Shown: positions 7,310 through 16,677 of the stretch, piece by piece
Numbering within the stretch: position 1 is the first letter of the stretch
Layout of the letters: each line of letters starts with the position of its first letter
Assembly (NCBI GenBank): GCA_902776955.1
Contig: CACYSG010000031.1
Location: forward strand, 1 to 46,540
DNA from: an uncultured Bacteroidales bacterium
GTDB lineage: Bacteria; Bacteroidota; Bacteroidia; Bacteroidales; Muribaculaceae
Reading direction: 5' to 3'
Length of the DNA stretch: 46,540 nucleotides
Notes under the pieces: generated by a model
What the model was told of the DNA's origin: nothing
The model's input: the letters and a program-made list of their open reading frames with translations, nothing else
Database searches by the model: none
Made by a program: the position numbers and the translations under genes

Positions 7310-10300
7310 ATGAAGAGGCAACTATTTATTACAATGATGATGGTGATGCTTACAAGCATTGCCATGCATGCCTATGACTTTGAGGTCGATGGCATGTATT
7401 ACAACATCAATGGCGATGAGGTTGCTGTCACCAGTGGAGACAATAAATATACTGGCGACGTGGCAATCCCCGAAACAGTGTCCAACCAAGGCACAACCTA
7501 TACGGTTACCGCTATTGGCGAACAAGCATTCGAGTACTGCCCCGATTTGACAGGTGTCACGATTCCTAACACGGTCATCACCATTGGACTTAGAGCCTTT
7601 ATGAACTGTCATTCATTAGCGAGTGCGCAACTCTCCAACTCGCTTACCACGATTGGCAATCTTGCGTTTTATGACTGCAATTTGACAAGCATTTCCATTC
7701 CCAATTCTGTCACCGAGATTGGAAATAGTGCATTCTACAGCTGCTGTTTGACAAGCATTGACATTCCCGGTTCTGTCACTAAGATTGGAATCAACGCATT
7801 CTATGGCAACGGTATTGAAAGCATTAATATCCCCAGTTCTGTCACGACAATCGGTCGTTGTGCGTTCAGCCGCTGTCCCAGATTGACTCAAATTGTGGTT
7901 GATGCTGGCAATCCGGTGTATGATTCCCGTGATAACTGTAATGCCATCATCGAAACGTCCACCAATAAGCTGATCACAGGATGCTGTAACACGATTATTC
8001 CTGATGGAGTCGTCACCATAGGCCAGGAAGCTTTCTCTTACAGTAACAATTTGACCACAATCAACATGCCTAACTCGGTTGCCTCAATTGAACAAGAAGC
8101 TTTTTATGAGTGTAGGGCCCTCAGGAATCTCACGATTGGCAATTCGGTAACTTCCATTGGTCAGTATGCATTCGTTGGTTGCCAAGCACTGATCGACTTG
8201 GTTATCCCCGATGCGGTCACAACCATCGGTTCAAATGCGTTTTATGGATGCTCGGCACTCAAGAGTGTCACCATCGGTAATTCGGTCACATTTATGGGTG
8301 AAAAACTATTCGGTAATTGTAATGCCCTGGAAACGATAAACTTTAATGCTGTCTCATGCCCCGATTTCAGCTCTACTGTGGCCGCCCGTCCGTTCAATGG
8401 TTTGAATATAAAAACAATCAATATCGGTAACAGCGTACAGAGGGTTCCCGGTCGTTTCGCACAGGGTTTGACTTCATTGACAAGATTGACTATTGGCAGT
8501 TCTGTCGCTGAATTCGGTGAATATGCGTTCTATGACTGCGATGCGTTATCTCAATTATCTGTATCCGACGACAATCCTTTATTTGATACCCGAGATAACT
8601 GTAATGCGTTGATTGAAACAGCTACCAACACGCTGGTTCTCGGCTTGAACAACTCAACCATCCCCAATTCAGTTACTGCCATCGGAACAGGGGCATTTCA
8701 GAGCCGTAAAGGAATCACCGAGATCTCCATCCCCGCTTCGGTAATCACTATCGGTGACAATGCATTCTATTACTGTACTGGCCTGACAGGTATCACGATT
8801 CCCAATTCGGTCACGACCATTGGCACAAATACGTTTTATGGCTGTACGGCACTGACTGATGTCACGATTCCCAATTCGGTAACGACTCTTGGCGCCAGTG
8901 CGTTCAACGGCTGTATAAGTCTGTCAAATACCACGATTCCCAGTTCGGTCACGGCCATTGGCAACGATGCTTTTGCCAATTGCAAAAGCTTAACAGATAT
9001 GACGATTCCGAATTCAGTCTCTGCAATAAGCAGTGGAATGTTTTATAATTGCACTAATCTGACGAGTGTAACCATCCCTAATACGGTCACCTCAATCGGT
9101 GCCAGAGCCTTCAGCAGTTGCTCTGGTCTAACGGACATCATGATCCCCAGCGCTGTTACAACCATAGGTAAAAATGCTTTTTATAAATGCATTGGTTTGA
9201 CAAGCATTACCATCCCCGGTTCGGTCACTGCAATCGGTGACTATGCTTTCCAGTACTGTACTGGTCTGACCGACGTGGTTTTCCTCAATTCGCCTGCAAC
9301 AATTGGCCAGAAAGTATTTAACGGATGCAGCAATCTGGAAAACGTTGATCTGGGCAATAGAGTTAAAGATGTCGGCACTTCAGCATTCGAGGCATGTACC
9401 GGTTTGAAGACCATAACCATTCCTAACTCTGTCCAAGAGGTCAATTCAAGAGCGTTTTACGGCTGCAGCGGTTTGACCACTGTATATATCGGGTCAGGTG
9501 TTACATCTATCGGGAGCAAAGCTTTTCAGGAGTGCACCGCTCTGGATACTCTCAATTACAATGCTGCCAATTGTTCATACTATAATTTTGGATATATGCC
9601 AGATAATCCTTTTGCTAATCTGAATATCTCGACAGTGAATATTGGAAACAGTGTAAGAGTTTTACCCAAGCACTTTGCCTACAATTTTTCTAGGTTGACA
9701 AGTGTGGTTATCCCTAACTCTGTCACTACAATTGACGACGCTGCTTTTGCTAATTGCACTAACTTGGCAAATGTGGACCTTGGCGCTGGAGTCGAAACAA
9801 TCGGCGAGTTAGCTTTCCGAGGCTGCGCTATGAAACACTTAACTATTCCTAACAGTGTCAAGAAGATTCAAGACGAGGCATTCGATGGTTGTAGCAGTAT
9901 GACGTGTGTTGATATCGGCACTGGGGTCACATTTATCGGTGATAGGGCTTTTCTGAATTGTAACGCCCTTGATACGCTCAATTATAATGCTGTCTCTTGT
10001 ACTTTCTTTCACACAACGACACAGCAATATCATCCCTTCTATAATTTAACGATTTCGAATGTTAACATAGGGAACGGTGTACAGAAGATACCTGATTATT
10101 TCATGTACGGTTTTACTCGATTGACCAGTATCACGATCCCTGAGTCTGTCACTAGAATCGGCGAGAAAGCCTTCTATAGCTGCACTGGATTGACCAGCGT
10201 GACCATCCCCGAAGCTGTCACTGTAATCGGTGACCAGGCGTTCAAGGAGTGCACTGCTCTGGATACGTTATATTATAATGCTGTATCCTGTGCTGATTTT

Positions 10301-11092
10301 AATACGACAACGCCGTTTTATGCGATGCTGACACCTTTTCCTTATGGCATTTCAACCATCACTATTGGCGATGCGGTCGAGAAGATCCCGGCTTCTTTCG
10401 CTCATGGCATAACGGGTTTGACCGAGTTGACCTTTGGCAATTCAGTAACGTCTATCGGAGGCGCTGCATTCTATGAATGCACGGGTCTGACAGGAAAACT
10501 GACCATTCCTCACCTCGTCAAAACGATCGGATCATCGGCATTCTGGAAATGCTCCGGACTTACCGAGGTCGTCATCAGTGACTCGGTTAACAGCATCGGT
10601 TCAGGCGCATTCGGCTATTGTTCAGAACTGTTGACCTTAACGTTACCTTCATCTGTCACATTCATCGGCGATTGTGCATTTGAGTACTGCGGCAAGTTGA
10701 AGGAGGTATATTGCTATGTTCCTGACCCGTCCCAGATAACCATAGGCGTCTCCAGCGATAATAATTATTATGGCATGTTCTTACAGAGCCATACTTATGA
10801 CAATACGCTTTATGTGCCCCAGGGTGCGGGTGAGGCCTATCGCGCAGACAGCAAGTGGAACAATCCTTTTGATAACATCGTCGAGATGGGTGATGGATCC
10901 GATATGCCGGGCGATGTGGACGGCAACGGCGAGCTCACTATCAGTGATATCTCAATGTTGATCAATTGCCTGATTACGGAGAATACTGACGGCATTAACC
11001 TGTCGAATGCCGACTTGAACGGTGACGGCGAGTTGAATGTCAGCGACATTACCATTCTGGTCAATTATGTGCTCACCGGCAACGAGGAATGA
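7310..11092 (+). CDS. Large secreted BspA-like LRR_5 protein with C-terminal dockerin
   Basis: The protein has 1260 residues from the ATG at 7310, where a signal peptide starts (MKRQLFITMMMVMLTSIAMHA). The open frame extends 60 codons upstream, but that part is AT-rich and contains the promoter. About residues 60-1170 are LRR_5/BspA-type repeats of ~23 residues (consensus TIPNSVTTIGxxAFxxCxxL). They are interrupted several times by longer blocks of the form ALDTLNYNAxxC...INIGNSV. The last ~60 residues contain two dockerin-type loops, DVDGNGELTISD and DLNGDGELNVSD, each followed by a hydrophobic helix. BspA relatives bind host or matrix proteins and mediate adhesion; that role is inferred here. 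It has no T9SS-like tail after the dockerin, unlike the LRR proteins at 34-38 kb. It has its own promoter and terminator. Confidence 0.92.
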   Translation: MKRQLFITMMMVMLTSIAMHAYDFEVDGMYYNINGDEVAVTSGDNKYTGDVAIPETVSNQGTTYTVTAIGEQAFEYCPDLTGVTIPNTVITIGLRAFMNCHSLASAQLSNSLTTIGNLAFYDCNLTSISIPNSVTEIGNSAFYSCCLTSIDIPGSVTKIGINAFYGNGIESINIPSSVTTIGRCAFSRCPRLTQIVVDAGNPVYDSRDNCNAIIETSTNKLITGCCNTIIPDGVVTIGQEAFSYSNNLTTINMPNSVASIEQEAFYECRALRNLTIGNSVTSIGQYAFVGCQALIDLVIPDAVTTIGSNAFYGCSALKSVTIGNSVTFMGEKLFGNCNALETINFNAVSCPDFSSTVAARPFNGLNIKTINIGNSVQRVPGRFAQGLTSLTRLTIGSSVAEFGEYAFYDCDALSQLSVSDDNPLFDTRDNCNALIETATNTLVLGLNNSTIPNSVTAIGTGAFQSRKGITEISIPASVITIGDNAFYYCTGLTGITIPNSVTTIGTNTFYGCTALTDVTIPNSVTTLGASAFNGCISLSNTTIPSSVTAIGNDAFANCKSLTDMTIPNSVSAISSGMFYNCTNLTSVTIPNTVTSIGARAFSSCSGLTDIMIPSAVTTIGKNAFYKCIGLTSITIPGSVTAIGDYAFQYCTGLTDVVFLNSPATIGQKVFNGCSNLENVDLGNRVKDVGTSAFEACTGLKTITIPNSVQEVNSRAFYGCSGLTTVYIGSGVTSIGSKAFQECTALDTLNYNAANCSYYNFGYMPDNPFANLNISTVNIGNSVRVLPKHFAYNFSRLTSVVIPNSVTTIDDAAFANCTNLANVDLGAGVETIGELAFRGCAMKHLTIPNSVKKIQDEAFDGCSSMTCVDIGTGVTFIGDRAFLNCNALDTLNYNAVSCTFFHTTTQQYHPFYNLTISNVNIGNGVQKIPDYFMYGFTRLTSITIPESVTRIGEKAFYSCTGLTSVTIPEAVTVIGDQAFKECTALDTLYYNAVSCADFNTTTPFYAMLTPFPYGISTITIGDAVEKIPASFAHGITGLTELTFGNSVTSIGGAAFYECTGLTGKLTIPHLVKTIGSSAFWKCSGLTEVVISDSVNSIGSGAFGYCSELLTLTLPSSVTFIGDCAFEYCGKLKEVYCYVPDPSQITIGVSSDNNYYGMFLQSHTYDNTLYVPQGAGEAYRADSKWNNPFDNIVEMGDGSDMPGDVDGNGELTISDISMLINCLITENTDGINLSNADLNGDGELNVSDITILVNYVLTGNEE
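7545..9270 (+). repeat. Coding repeats of about 69 bp within the BspA-like gene
   Basis: Units of ~69 bp encode the 23-residue LRR_5 repeat. Neighbours between about 8690 and 9250 are especially alike (recurring ACGATTCCCAATTCGGT and CATTGGC...GCTTT). Further, more degenerate units continue to about 10700. The similarity would allow unit gain or loss by recombination. Confidence 0.8.
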
Positions 11093-11126
11093 TGATTCAT
11101 TAGTTACTGTTCAAGACATTAAAAAT

Positions 11127-11160
11127 TCAGGCCGAGTGAAATCCCGGCCTGAGTTTTTTT
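11127..11160 (+). terminator. Terminator of the BspA-like gene
   Basis: TCAGGCCG (11127-11134) pairs with CGGCCTGA (11145-11152), followed by G and seven T residues. Confidence 0.9.
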
Positions 11161-11247
11161 GCATTCCTTCTATTTTTTTGCATTCTTTCCTCAAAGTTGT
11201 GTCGCTGCTGCGTGACATTGGTCTCAAGCAGCATTGTGGCAGCAGGA

Positions 11248-12585
11248 TCAGTCCTTGCTGCTGTCGAGAAGGTCCACGCGGATGAGCTCGATGCGGGCTG
11301 CGGTCTTGCGTTCGACGGTGAAGCGGTAGGGCGGCAGGTCAAGCACCTCGCCGACGTTGGGAATCGCCTCATTCTCGTTGAGCAGGTAGCCTGCCAGCGT
11401 CTGGTAGTCGTCGCTCTCGGGGATGTCGAGGTGGAAACGCTCGTTGATTTCCTCGATTTCCATGCGTCCCGAAAATTCATAGCTGGTGTCGTTCAACTGG
11501 CGCGCGATGAGGTGGTTGCGGTCGTGCTCGTCCTCGATTTCGCCGAAGATTTCCTCGACCAGGTCCTCGAGGGTCACCATGCCGCTGGTGCCGCCGAACT
11601 CGTCTAGGACAATGGCCATGGAGCGTTTCTCGCCCATGAGGCGCTGCATCATCTTGCGGGCCAGCAGGGTCTCGGGGGCAAACAGCACGGGCTTGATGCG
11701 TTTTTTCCAATCGACGTTGGTGACAAAGAGTTCGCTCACCTGGATGAAGCCGATGACCTCGTCGATGTTTTCCTTATAGACGACTATCTTGGACAGTCCT
11801 GAACGCGAGAAGAGCTTGACCAGATCGTCGCGGCTGGTGTCGTCGACGTCTACGGCGACAATCTCGTTGCGCGGCACCATGCAGTCTCGCAGCCTCGTGT
11901 CGCTGAAGTCCAGTGCGTTCTCAAAGATTTTCACTTCACGCTCGACCTCCTTGTTCTCGTCCTCGTGCTTGTCGATGTTCTCCTGCAGGTAGGCGTCAAG
12001 CTCATCGACGGTGAGCAGTCTCATGCGCGACGTGTCGATCTTGATGCCGAACAGTTTCATCAGCATGGCCGACATCCACTCGGTGAAACGCGAGATGGGG
12101 TAGAGCACGCAGTAGACCATGAACAACGGGATGGAAGCGGTGCGCAACGACTTGTTGGGGTTGATCCTGAAGATGCTCTTAGGCACGAATTCACCGAAGA
12201 TGAGGATAATCAGCGTGGCGATGACCGTCTGGATGAGCAGCAGCGCCGCCTCGTTGTGCACCCATTGCTGCAAGGGGTTGGTCAGCAACTTGGCCATGGC
12301 CATGGAATAGACGATGTTGGCGATGTTGTTGCCGATGAGCAGCGTCGAGATGAACATCTCGCGGTGGCGGTAATAGATGTTGAGGATGCGGTTGATGATG
12401 CCGCCGCGCGCCATCTCGATCTCGGCCCGCACCTTGTTGGACGAGACGAAGGCGATTTCCATGCCCGAGAAGAATGCCGAGCACAGCAGCGCGATGAACG
12501 CGATAATCAGTGGTGTTGTATAATTCGGATCCACGTTGTCAATATCTTGGGTTGTCGGGTCATTGCATGGGACGGGGCGGGGCAT
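11248..12585 (-). CDS. gldE: GldE-like CNNM/CBS-domain membrane protein (HlyC/CorC family)
   Basis: The protein has 445 residues. An N-terminal DUF21/CNNM transmembrane domain (~20-200; FSGMEIAFVSSNK motif) is followed by paired CBS domains (~215-335; CMVPRNEIVAVD, then the GTSGMVTLEDLVEEIFGEIEDE signature) and a C-terminal CorC_HlyC domain (~350-430). Bacteroidetes members are named GldE after gliding mutants. In non-gliding gut species the likely role is ion transport or envelope maintenance, so the gliding label should not be taken literally. The ATG at 12585 is chosen because the upstream part of the open frame is a shadow of lptC; this gives a 26-base overlap with the lptC end and suggests coupled translation. 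It is last in the coaX-OMP-lptC-gldE unit. Confidence 0.9.
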   Translation of the reverse strand: MPRPVPCNDPTTQDIDNVDPNYTTPLIIAFIALLCSAFFSGMEIAFVSSNKVRAEIEMARGGIINRILNIYYRHREMFISTLLIGNNIANIVYSMAMAKLLTNPLQQWVHNEAALLLIQTVIATLIILIFGEFVPKSIFRINPNKSLRTASIPLFMVYCVLYPISRFTEWMSAMLMKLFGIKIDTSRMRLLTVDELDAYLQENIDKHEDENKEVEREVKIFENALDFSDTRLRDCMVPRNEIVAVDVDDTSRDDLVKLFSRSGLSKIVVYKENIDEVIGFIQVSELFVTNVDWKKRIKPVLFAPETLLARKMMQRLMGEKRSMAIVLDEFGGTSGMVTLEDLVEEIFGEIEDEHDRNHLIARQLNDTSYEFSGRMEIEEINERFHLDIPESDDYQTLAGYLLNENEAIPNVGEVLDLPPYRFTVERKTAARIELIRVDLLDSSKD

Positions 12586-13159
12586 TACCGCTGTTGGGGT
12601 GCGGCATCCGGCTCTCGTCGATGGGGAAGATGGCCTCGACCTGCCGCAACTTGTAGGTGGTGAGCCGCTCGTTGGACTCATAGCCGTATCCCTCGATGAT
12701 GCGTCCCTGTTTCTCGATGTGGATAAAGGCCTCGCTGTACATTCGGTGAGCCCGTTGGTCCCACATGAGCTCGTCGGTGAGGACGACATCGCCGGCGGGA
12801 TTGGTGATGCGCACGTTGCCGGTGAGGGTCCACAGGTTGTTCATCTTGTCGAAGTAGGCCGAGTCGCACTTGATGGTGGAGGCCGTCTTGAAGTTGTCGT
12901 CCAGTTCCTCGCAGGTCACCCCTTTGGGAAACGTCCAGTGGGGATGCTTGGCTTCCTCAAACATGTTCCACAGCGGGGTGGAGATGCGGTATCGCGTGTG
13001 CCCCGAGTCGCTGATGACCGTCTGCACGTCGCTGGTGGTCATGGTGGGCACCACGTCGGGGTTGGTGGGATGGCTCACCACGCTGGTGGAATCCTCCTTG
13101 CAGGACACCACCGCCAGCGTCAGGATGAGCGCAAACACGATATGTATCAGGAATCTCAA
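12560..13159 (-). CDS. lptC: LPS export protein LptC
   Basis: The protein has 199 residues with a lipoprotein signal (VFALILTLAVVSC; the lipobox Cys is at about residue 20) followed by the LptC beta-jellyroll. Core strands are visible as CDSAYFDKMNNLWTLTGNV, followed by ITNPAGDVVLTDELMWDQR. LptC is part of the LptB2FGC-A-DE bridge that carries lipopolysaccharide from the inner to the outer membrane. Proteobacterial LptC has a transmembrane anchor, but a lipoprotein form is usual in Bacteroidetes. The start is 17 bases after the end of the upstream outer-membrane protein gene, and the end overlaps gldE. Confidence 0.92.
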   Translation of the reverse strand: MRFLIHIVFALILTLAVVSCKEDSTSVVSHPTNPDVVPTMTTSDVQTVISDSGHTRYRISTPLWNMFEEAKHPHWTFPKGVTCEELDDNFKTASTIKCDSAYFDKMNNLWTLTGNVRITNPAGDVVLTDELMWDQRAHRMYSEAFIHIEKQGRIIEGYGYESNERLTTYKLRQVEAIFPIDESRMPHPNSGNAPPRPMQ

Positions 13160-13176
13160 GGTGGCGAGACCGGTTG

Positions 13177-14424
13177 TTAACGGATGCGGCTCTTCCAGAA
13201 CCAGAGTTCATTGAAGTTCACACCCAGCGTGATGTTGAGGTAATTCTCGGTGATGAGCTTGGTGGGGCTGCTCTCGCGGTGGCGCCATTCCACGCCCAGG
13301 TTCACCGTCGTCTTGCTGTTGGGGGCGGGCAGGCCGACACCGATGCTCACGCCATAGTCGCGCACGTTGTTGTCGTTGTAGTTCAGGTAGTCATGGTTGT
13401 AGAACACACCTGCGCGGAACGACATCGCGCCCACATAGCTGCCACGCTTGTTGGGGGTGTACTGGATACCGCCGGCGATTCTCCACCGGTCGTCAAACTG
13501 GGTGGTCTCGGGCTCCATGCCGCCGATGGGCAGGTATTTGACTTTGCTCCAGTTCTGGTAGGTGTAATCGGCCTCGATGGTGAGGCGGCGGTTGATGTTG
13601 TAGCTCACACCGGCGCCTATCGAGGCTGCCTGCTCATAGTTGCCGCTCATCGATACGTAGCCGATGGTGTCCACCTTGTTGTCTTGAGAGTCAAACTTGG
13701 TTCCCCAGGTGTTGCCGTGGTAGGATTTCTTGGGCTGGAACACGGCACCCACGGTGAGCAGGTCCTGACCCTTGCGCAGGGGCAGGCTGTACTGGAGTCC
13801 TACCTGGGTGTTCCAGTCGCGCATCTTAATGTTGCGGGTGAAGTAGCTGTTGGACGATGACGTGATGAGCGTCGTGTTGAGCGAGGAGCCGAACAGGTAT
13901 GCGAAGTTGAATCCCACGGTCAGGTTCTTCAAGGGCTCGTATCCCAGTCCGACAAACAGCTGGTTGAAGCCGCCGTTGCCGCTGCGTGACTCGTTGCCGC
14001 CGTCAATGGTGCCGCCGTAGGAATAGCCTATCGACGAGTAGGGCAGCAGACCGAAGGCACCACCCAGCCCCTTGGCAATCTTGAAGTGACCCGTCAGGTA
14101 ATCGAGTCCACCGCCAAAGTTGTAACCCTTTTTGTCGTTCTCTTTACTCCAGAGGTTCGTCACGTCAACACCCACGTCCCACAGGAAGGTGAGGGAGTCC
14201 ACGTTGGCATAGGAGGCGGGATTCATCACGTTGACGATGCGTCCGCCCCTCATGGCGTAGCCCACGCCGCCCATCGAGCGCTGGATGCTCGACACGTTGT
14301 CGTTGAGCATGCCATAACCCATCTTGGAATAGGGCGTGGACACGATTTGAGCAAGAACGCTGCCGCTGGCCGAGGCCATGACGAGCGCCACGAGCAGCAG
14401 AAATATCTTTTTATTTATTTTCAT
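13177..14424 (-). CDS. Outer-membrane beta-barrel protein (OmpP1/FadL-like)
   Basis: The protein has 415 residues: a signal peptide (MKINKKIFLLLVALVMASASGSVLA), then a strand-rich chain with FadL-like N-terminal features (TPYSKMGYGMLNDN, SMGGVGYAM, NPASYANVDSLTF) and a final strand ending in WFWKSRIR. FadL-family barrels take up hydrophobic substrates. Here the substrate is unknown, and the place between coaX and lptC is conserved in Bacteroidetes. The start at 14424 overlaps the end of coaX by 14 bases. The longer open frame upstream lacks a signal peptide and runs into coaX, so it was rejected as the start. Confidence 0.85.
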   Translation of the reverse strand: MKINKKIFLLLVALVMASASGSVLAQIVSTPYSKMGYGMLNDNVSSIQRSMGGVGYAMRGGRIVNVMNPASYANVDSLTFLWDVGVDVTNLWSKENDKKGYNFGGGLDYLTGHFKIAKGLGGAFGLLPYSSIGYSYGGTIDGGNESRSGNGGFNQLFVGLGYEPLKNLTVGFNFAYLFGSSLNTTLITSSSNSYFTRNIKMRDWNTQVGLQYSLPLRKGQDLLTVGAVFQPKKSYHGNTWGTKFDSQDNKVDTIGYVSMSGNYEQAASIGAGVSYNINRRLTIEADYTYQNWSKVKYLPIGGMEPETTQFDDRWRIAGGIQYTPNKRGSYVGAMSFRAGVFYNHDYLNYNDNNVRDYGVSIGVGLPAPNSKTTVNLGVEWRHRESSPTKLITENYLNITLGVNFNELWFWKSRIR

Positions 14425-15175
14425 TGGCTTGATTGTATAAATAGATGCGGTTGAGGCCCTCAGCCGCAAGGTGTTCGTTGAAAATGATGCTCTCGTCGCA
14501 CAGGCGGGAGTGCAGTCGCTTGCCGTCACCTCCGGTCATGAAGACCATCAGGTTGGGGTGGGACAGCTTGAGGTCGGCGATGTAGCTGTGAATCTCGCCC
14601 AGCATGCCCAGCAGCACGCCGCTGCGGATGGCGGTCTCGGTGTCATAGCCCACTACGGGAGCGTCGCCGTCGGCCTCGACCAGCGGCAGGAGTCCCGTGT
14701 GCTCGTGCAGCGCCTTGAAGCGCAGGTGCAGGCCCGGAGAGATGTTGCCGCCGACAAAGCAGCCGTCGGCTGTCACCAGGTCATAGGTGATGGCTGTGCC
14801 CGCGTCGATGACCAGCACGTCGCTGGCGTTGTCGAGGCGCTGTGCTATGGTCCATGCTCCGACGGCCGTGGCGATGCGGTCGCGGCCCAGCGTGTGGGGC
14901 GTGCGGTAGCCCAGCCTGATGGGCATCGGGGTCTCGTGCGTGAGGTGTATCACGCGGTTACAGCGCTGCTCGGCCAACTGCTCGATGCGTTGGCTGGCGG
15001 CACTCGATGCGGTACTGCAAACGATAGCGGTCTCGGGCTTGTAGGTGCTGATGAAACGTTCGAGCAGTCGTGAGTCGCGACGCACGAACCGGTTGGTGGC
15101 AACCACTTGAGCACCGATGAAGAAGGCCACCTTTACCGAGGTGTTGCCGTTGTCTATGGTGAGATTACCTTTCAT
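14411..15175 (-). CDS. coaX: Type III pantothenate kinase
   Basis: The protein has 254 residues, normal for CoaX. The phosphate-1 motif is IDNGNTSVKVAFF near residue 7, and the VIDAGTAITYDLV motif lies near residue 120. The ribbon GGNISPGLHLRFKALHEHT supplies the pantothenate-binding region, and FMTGGDGKRL is the C-terminal nucleotide motif. The enzyme phosphorylates pantothenate, the first step of CoA synthesis. A good -7 box (TAACTTTGC, minus strand, 15183-15191) lies just upstream, so coaX probably heads the unit coaX-OMP-lptC-gldE. Confidence 0.97.
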   Translation of the reverse strand: MKGNLTIDNGNTSVKVAFFIGAQVVATNRFVRRDSRLLERFISTYKPETAIVCSTASSAASQRIEQLAEQRCNRVIHLTHETPMPIRLGYRTPHTLGRDRIATAVGAWTIAQRLDNASDVLVIDAGTAITYDLVTADGCFVGGNISPGLHLRFKALHEHTGLLPLVEADGDAPVVGYDTETAIRSGVLLGMLGEIHSYIADLKLSHPNLMVFMTGGDGKRLHSRLCDESIIFNEHLAAEGLNRIYLYNQANENK

Positions 15176-15182
15176 TAAAAGC

Positions 15183-15191
15183 GCAAAGTTA
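15183..15191 (-). promoter_or_regulatory. -7 promoter element of coaX
   Basis: TAACTTTGC on the minus strand; a TTTTTTG about 18 bases further upstream could serve as the -33 box. Confidence 0.6.
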
Positions 15192-15235
15192 CTAAAACCT
15201 GTGTAATTACAAAAAATATTTCTACAAAGGAGCGC

Positions 15236-15610
15236 CTATTTTTCGCTTTTCCCTTGTTGGCGGTCAATCATCCACTGGGCATAGGATTGCGTCACAATAC
15301 CTGCCAGCAGGAACGCGATCCAGTTGTTGGTGCCCTCATAGATGAACATGCACGAGGCACTGGCGCAATACAGCAGTGCGCTGAAGGCGAGGATGCCGTG
15401 CAGGCGCTTGATGCGCAGTGAGGCATCGCGGTCCATGCCGATGAGACGTCCGGCCAGCACCGTGAAGGTGCCGGCGAAGTATATCCACTTCAACACCTCG
15501 GGGTTGATGTCGAGGTTGACCAATAGAAAAGCCACGGCCATCACGATCATCAGGATCAATCCCACGATGACCAGGATGTTTGAAATGGTGATTCTCTTGT
15601 CTTGTTTCAT
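15236..15610 (-). CDS. Small four-helix membrane protein, function unknown
   Basis: The protein has 124 residues with four hydrophobic segments (about 9-31, 39-53, 68-90 and 95-112) separated by short polar loops (GMDRDASLRIKRLHG, YEGTNN) and ending in a basic tail. I do not recognise the family; similar small membrane proteins are common next to divIC in Bacteroidales. It begins 7 bases after the divIC stop codon on the same strand, so it is probably co-transcribed, and it precedes the coaX promoter. Confidence 0.8.
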   Translation of the reverse strand: MKQDKRITISNILVIVGLILMIVMAVAFLLVNLDINPEVLKWIYFAGTFTVLAGRLIGMDRDASLRIKRLHGILAFSALLYCASASCMFIYEGTNNWIAFLLAGIVTQSYAQWMIDRQQGKSEK

Positions 15611-15617
15611 CGTCTTG

Positions 15618-15926
15618 TCAGGGTATGTCGGTGATGTAAACTTCCTCGTTGATGCGTTTCATGCCGTATTTCTCGCGCACGAGGCGTTCGAGGGACTCGT
15701 TGTCGGTGTTTAGCTCGTTGATTTTGGCTTCATAGGCCGATGCCGAGTCCTCGTAGTTCTTGATTTGGCTCTTCAACTCGTTGATCTGAGCGCGGTACTT
15801 GCTGCTCTGCACGAAGCTGTTGTCGCCGACGAAGATGAGCACGAGCACAAAGCCGATGAAGATGAGCAGCGTGAACGTGACCCATCGAGGTATCCATTTG
15901 GGGCGTTTGAATGTGAGTGGTGACAT
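15618..15926 (-). CDS. divIC: DivIC/FtsB-type septum formation initiator
   Basis: The protein has 102 residues: a short cytoplasmic N-terminus, one transmembrane helix (about 15-34), then a coiled coil (YRAQINELKSQIKNYEDSAS) and the family ending LERLVREKYGMKRINEEVY. FtsB/DivIC joins FtsL and FtsQ/DivIB at the division site. It lies downstream of trmD across a 55-base gap that holds a GTTTAGA heptad array. Confidence 0.9.
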   Translation of the reverse strand: MSPLTFKRPKWIPRWVTFTLLIFIGFVLVLIFVGDNSFVQSSKYRAQINELKSQIKNYEDSASAYEAKINELNTDNESLERLVREKYGMKRINEEVYITDIP

Positions 15927-15940
15927 ATGTTTGTAAAATA

Positions 15941-15975
15941 GTTTAGAGTTTAGTGTTTAGAGTTTAGAGTTTAGA
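15941..15975. repeat. 7-bp tandem array, GTTTAGN x5
   Basis: Five consecutive heptamers (GTTTAGA, GTTTAGT, then GTTTAGA three times) fill most of the trmD-divIC gap. They begin 14 bases upstream of the divIC start codon. Confidence 0.9.
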
Positions 15976-15981
15976 GAGAGT

Positions 15982-16668
15982 TCACTGTTCGTCCTTGAGA
16001 AGGTTGGGACGCAGGCGGCGCGTGCGCTCCAGTGACATCTGCATCTTCCACTCGGCGATTTTAGCCGCATGGCCGCTCAGCAGAATTTCGGGTACATGCC
16101 AGCCGTTGAACACCTCGGGGCGGGTATAGACCGGTGCCTCGATGAGTCCGTCCTGGAACGAGTCGCTCAGGGCGCTCTGCTCGTCACCGATGGCGCCGGG
16201 CAGCAGCCTCACCACGGCGTCGGCGATGACAGCCGCGGGCAATTCTCCGCCGGTGAGCACATAGTCGCCGATGGTGATTTCGCGGGTAATCAGGTGCTCG
16301 CGTATGCGGTAGTCCACACCCTTATAGTGGCCGCACAGGATCATGATGTTCTCCTTGAGCGACAGGGCATTGGCCATGGGCTGGTCCAACTGCTCGCCGT
16401 CGGGCGAGGTGAAGATGATTTCGTCATAGTCCCGCTGGCTCTTCAACTCCTCCATGCATCGCCACACGGGTTCAATCTGCATCACCATGCCCGCCTCGCC
16501 GCCGAAGGGGTAATCGTCCACCTTGCGGTGCTTGCGCAGGCTCCAGTCCCTGAGGTTGTGCACATGGATCTCCACCAGCCCCTTGTCCTGGGCACGTTGC
16601 AGGATAGAGGTGTGCAGCGGCGACTCCAGGGCGTCGGGCATGACCGTGAGTATGTCTATTCTCATCAT
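15982..16668 (-). CDS. trmD: tRNA (guanine37-N1)-methyltransferase
   Basis: The protein has 228 residues, normal for TrmD. The SPOUT trefoil-knot motif is clear: [18 protein letters not shown], then [16 protein letters not shown]. The family [16 protein letters not shown] follows, and the C-terminal domain begins near residue 170. It uses SAM to make m1G37 and so prevents frameshifting. It begins 9 bases after the stop codon of the dockerin phosphoesterase gene and is presumably in the same transcript. Confidence 0.98.
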   Translation of the reverse strand: MMRIDILTVMPDALESPLHTSILQRAQDKGLVEIHVHNLRDWSLRKHRKVDDYPFGGEAGMVMQIEPVWRCMEELKSQRDYDEIIFTSPDGEQLDQPMANALSLKENIMILCGHYKGVDYRIREHLITREITIGDYVLTGGELPAAVIADAVVRLLPGAIGDEQSALSDSFQDGLIEAPVYTRPEVFNGWHVPEILLSGHAAKIAEWKMQMSLERTRRLRPNLLKDEQ

Positions 16669-16677
16669 TGTTGCTTC

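Noticed and set aside
11248-12585. GldE as evidence of gliding motility
   Set aside because: GldE-like CNNM/CBS proteins are general in Bacteroidetes; no other gliding gene is in the window.
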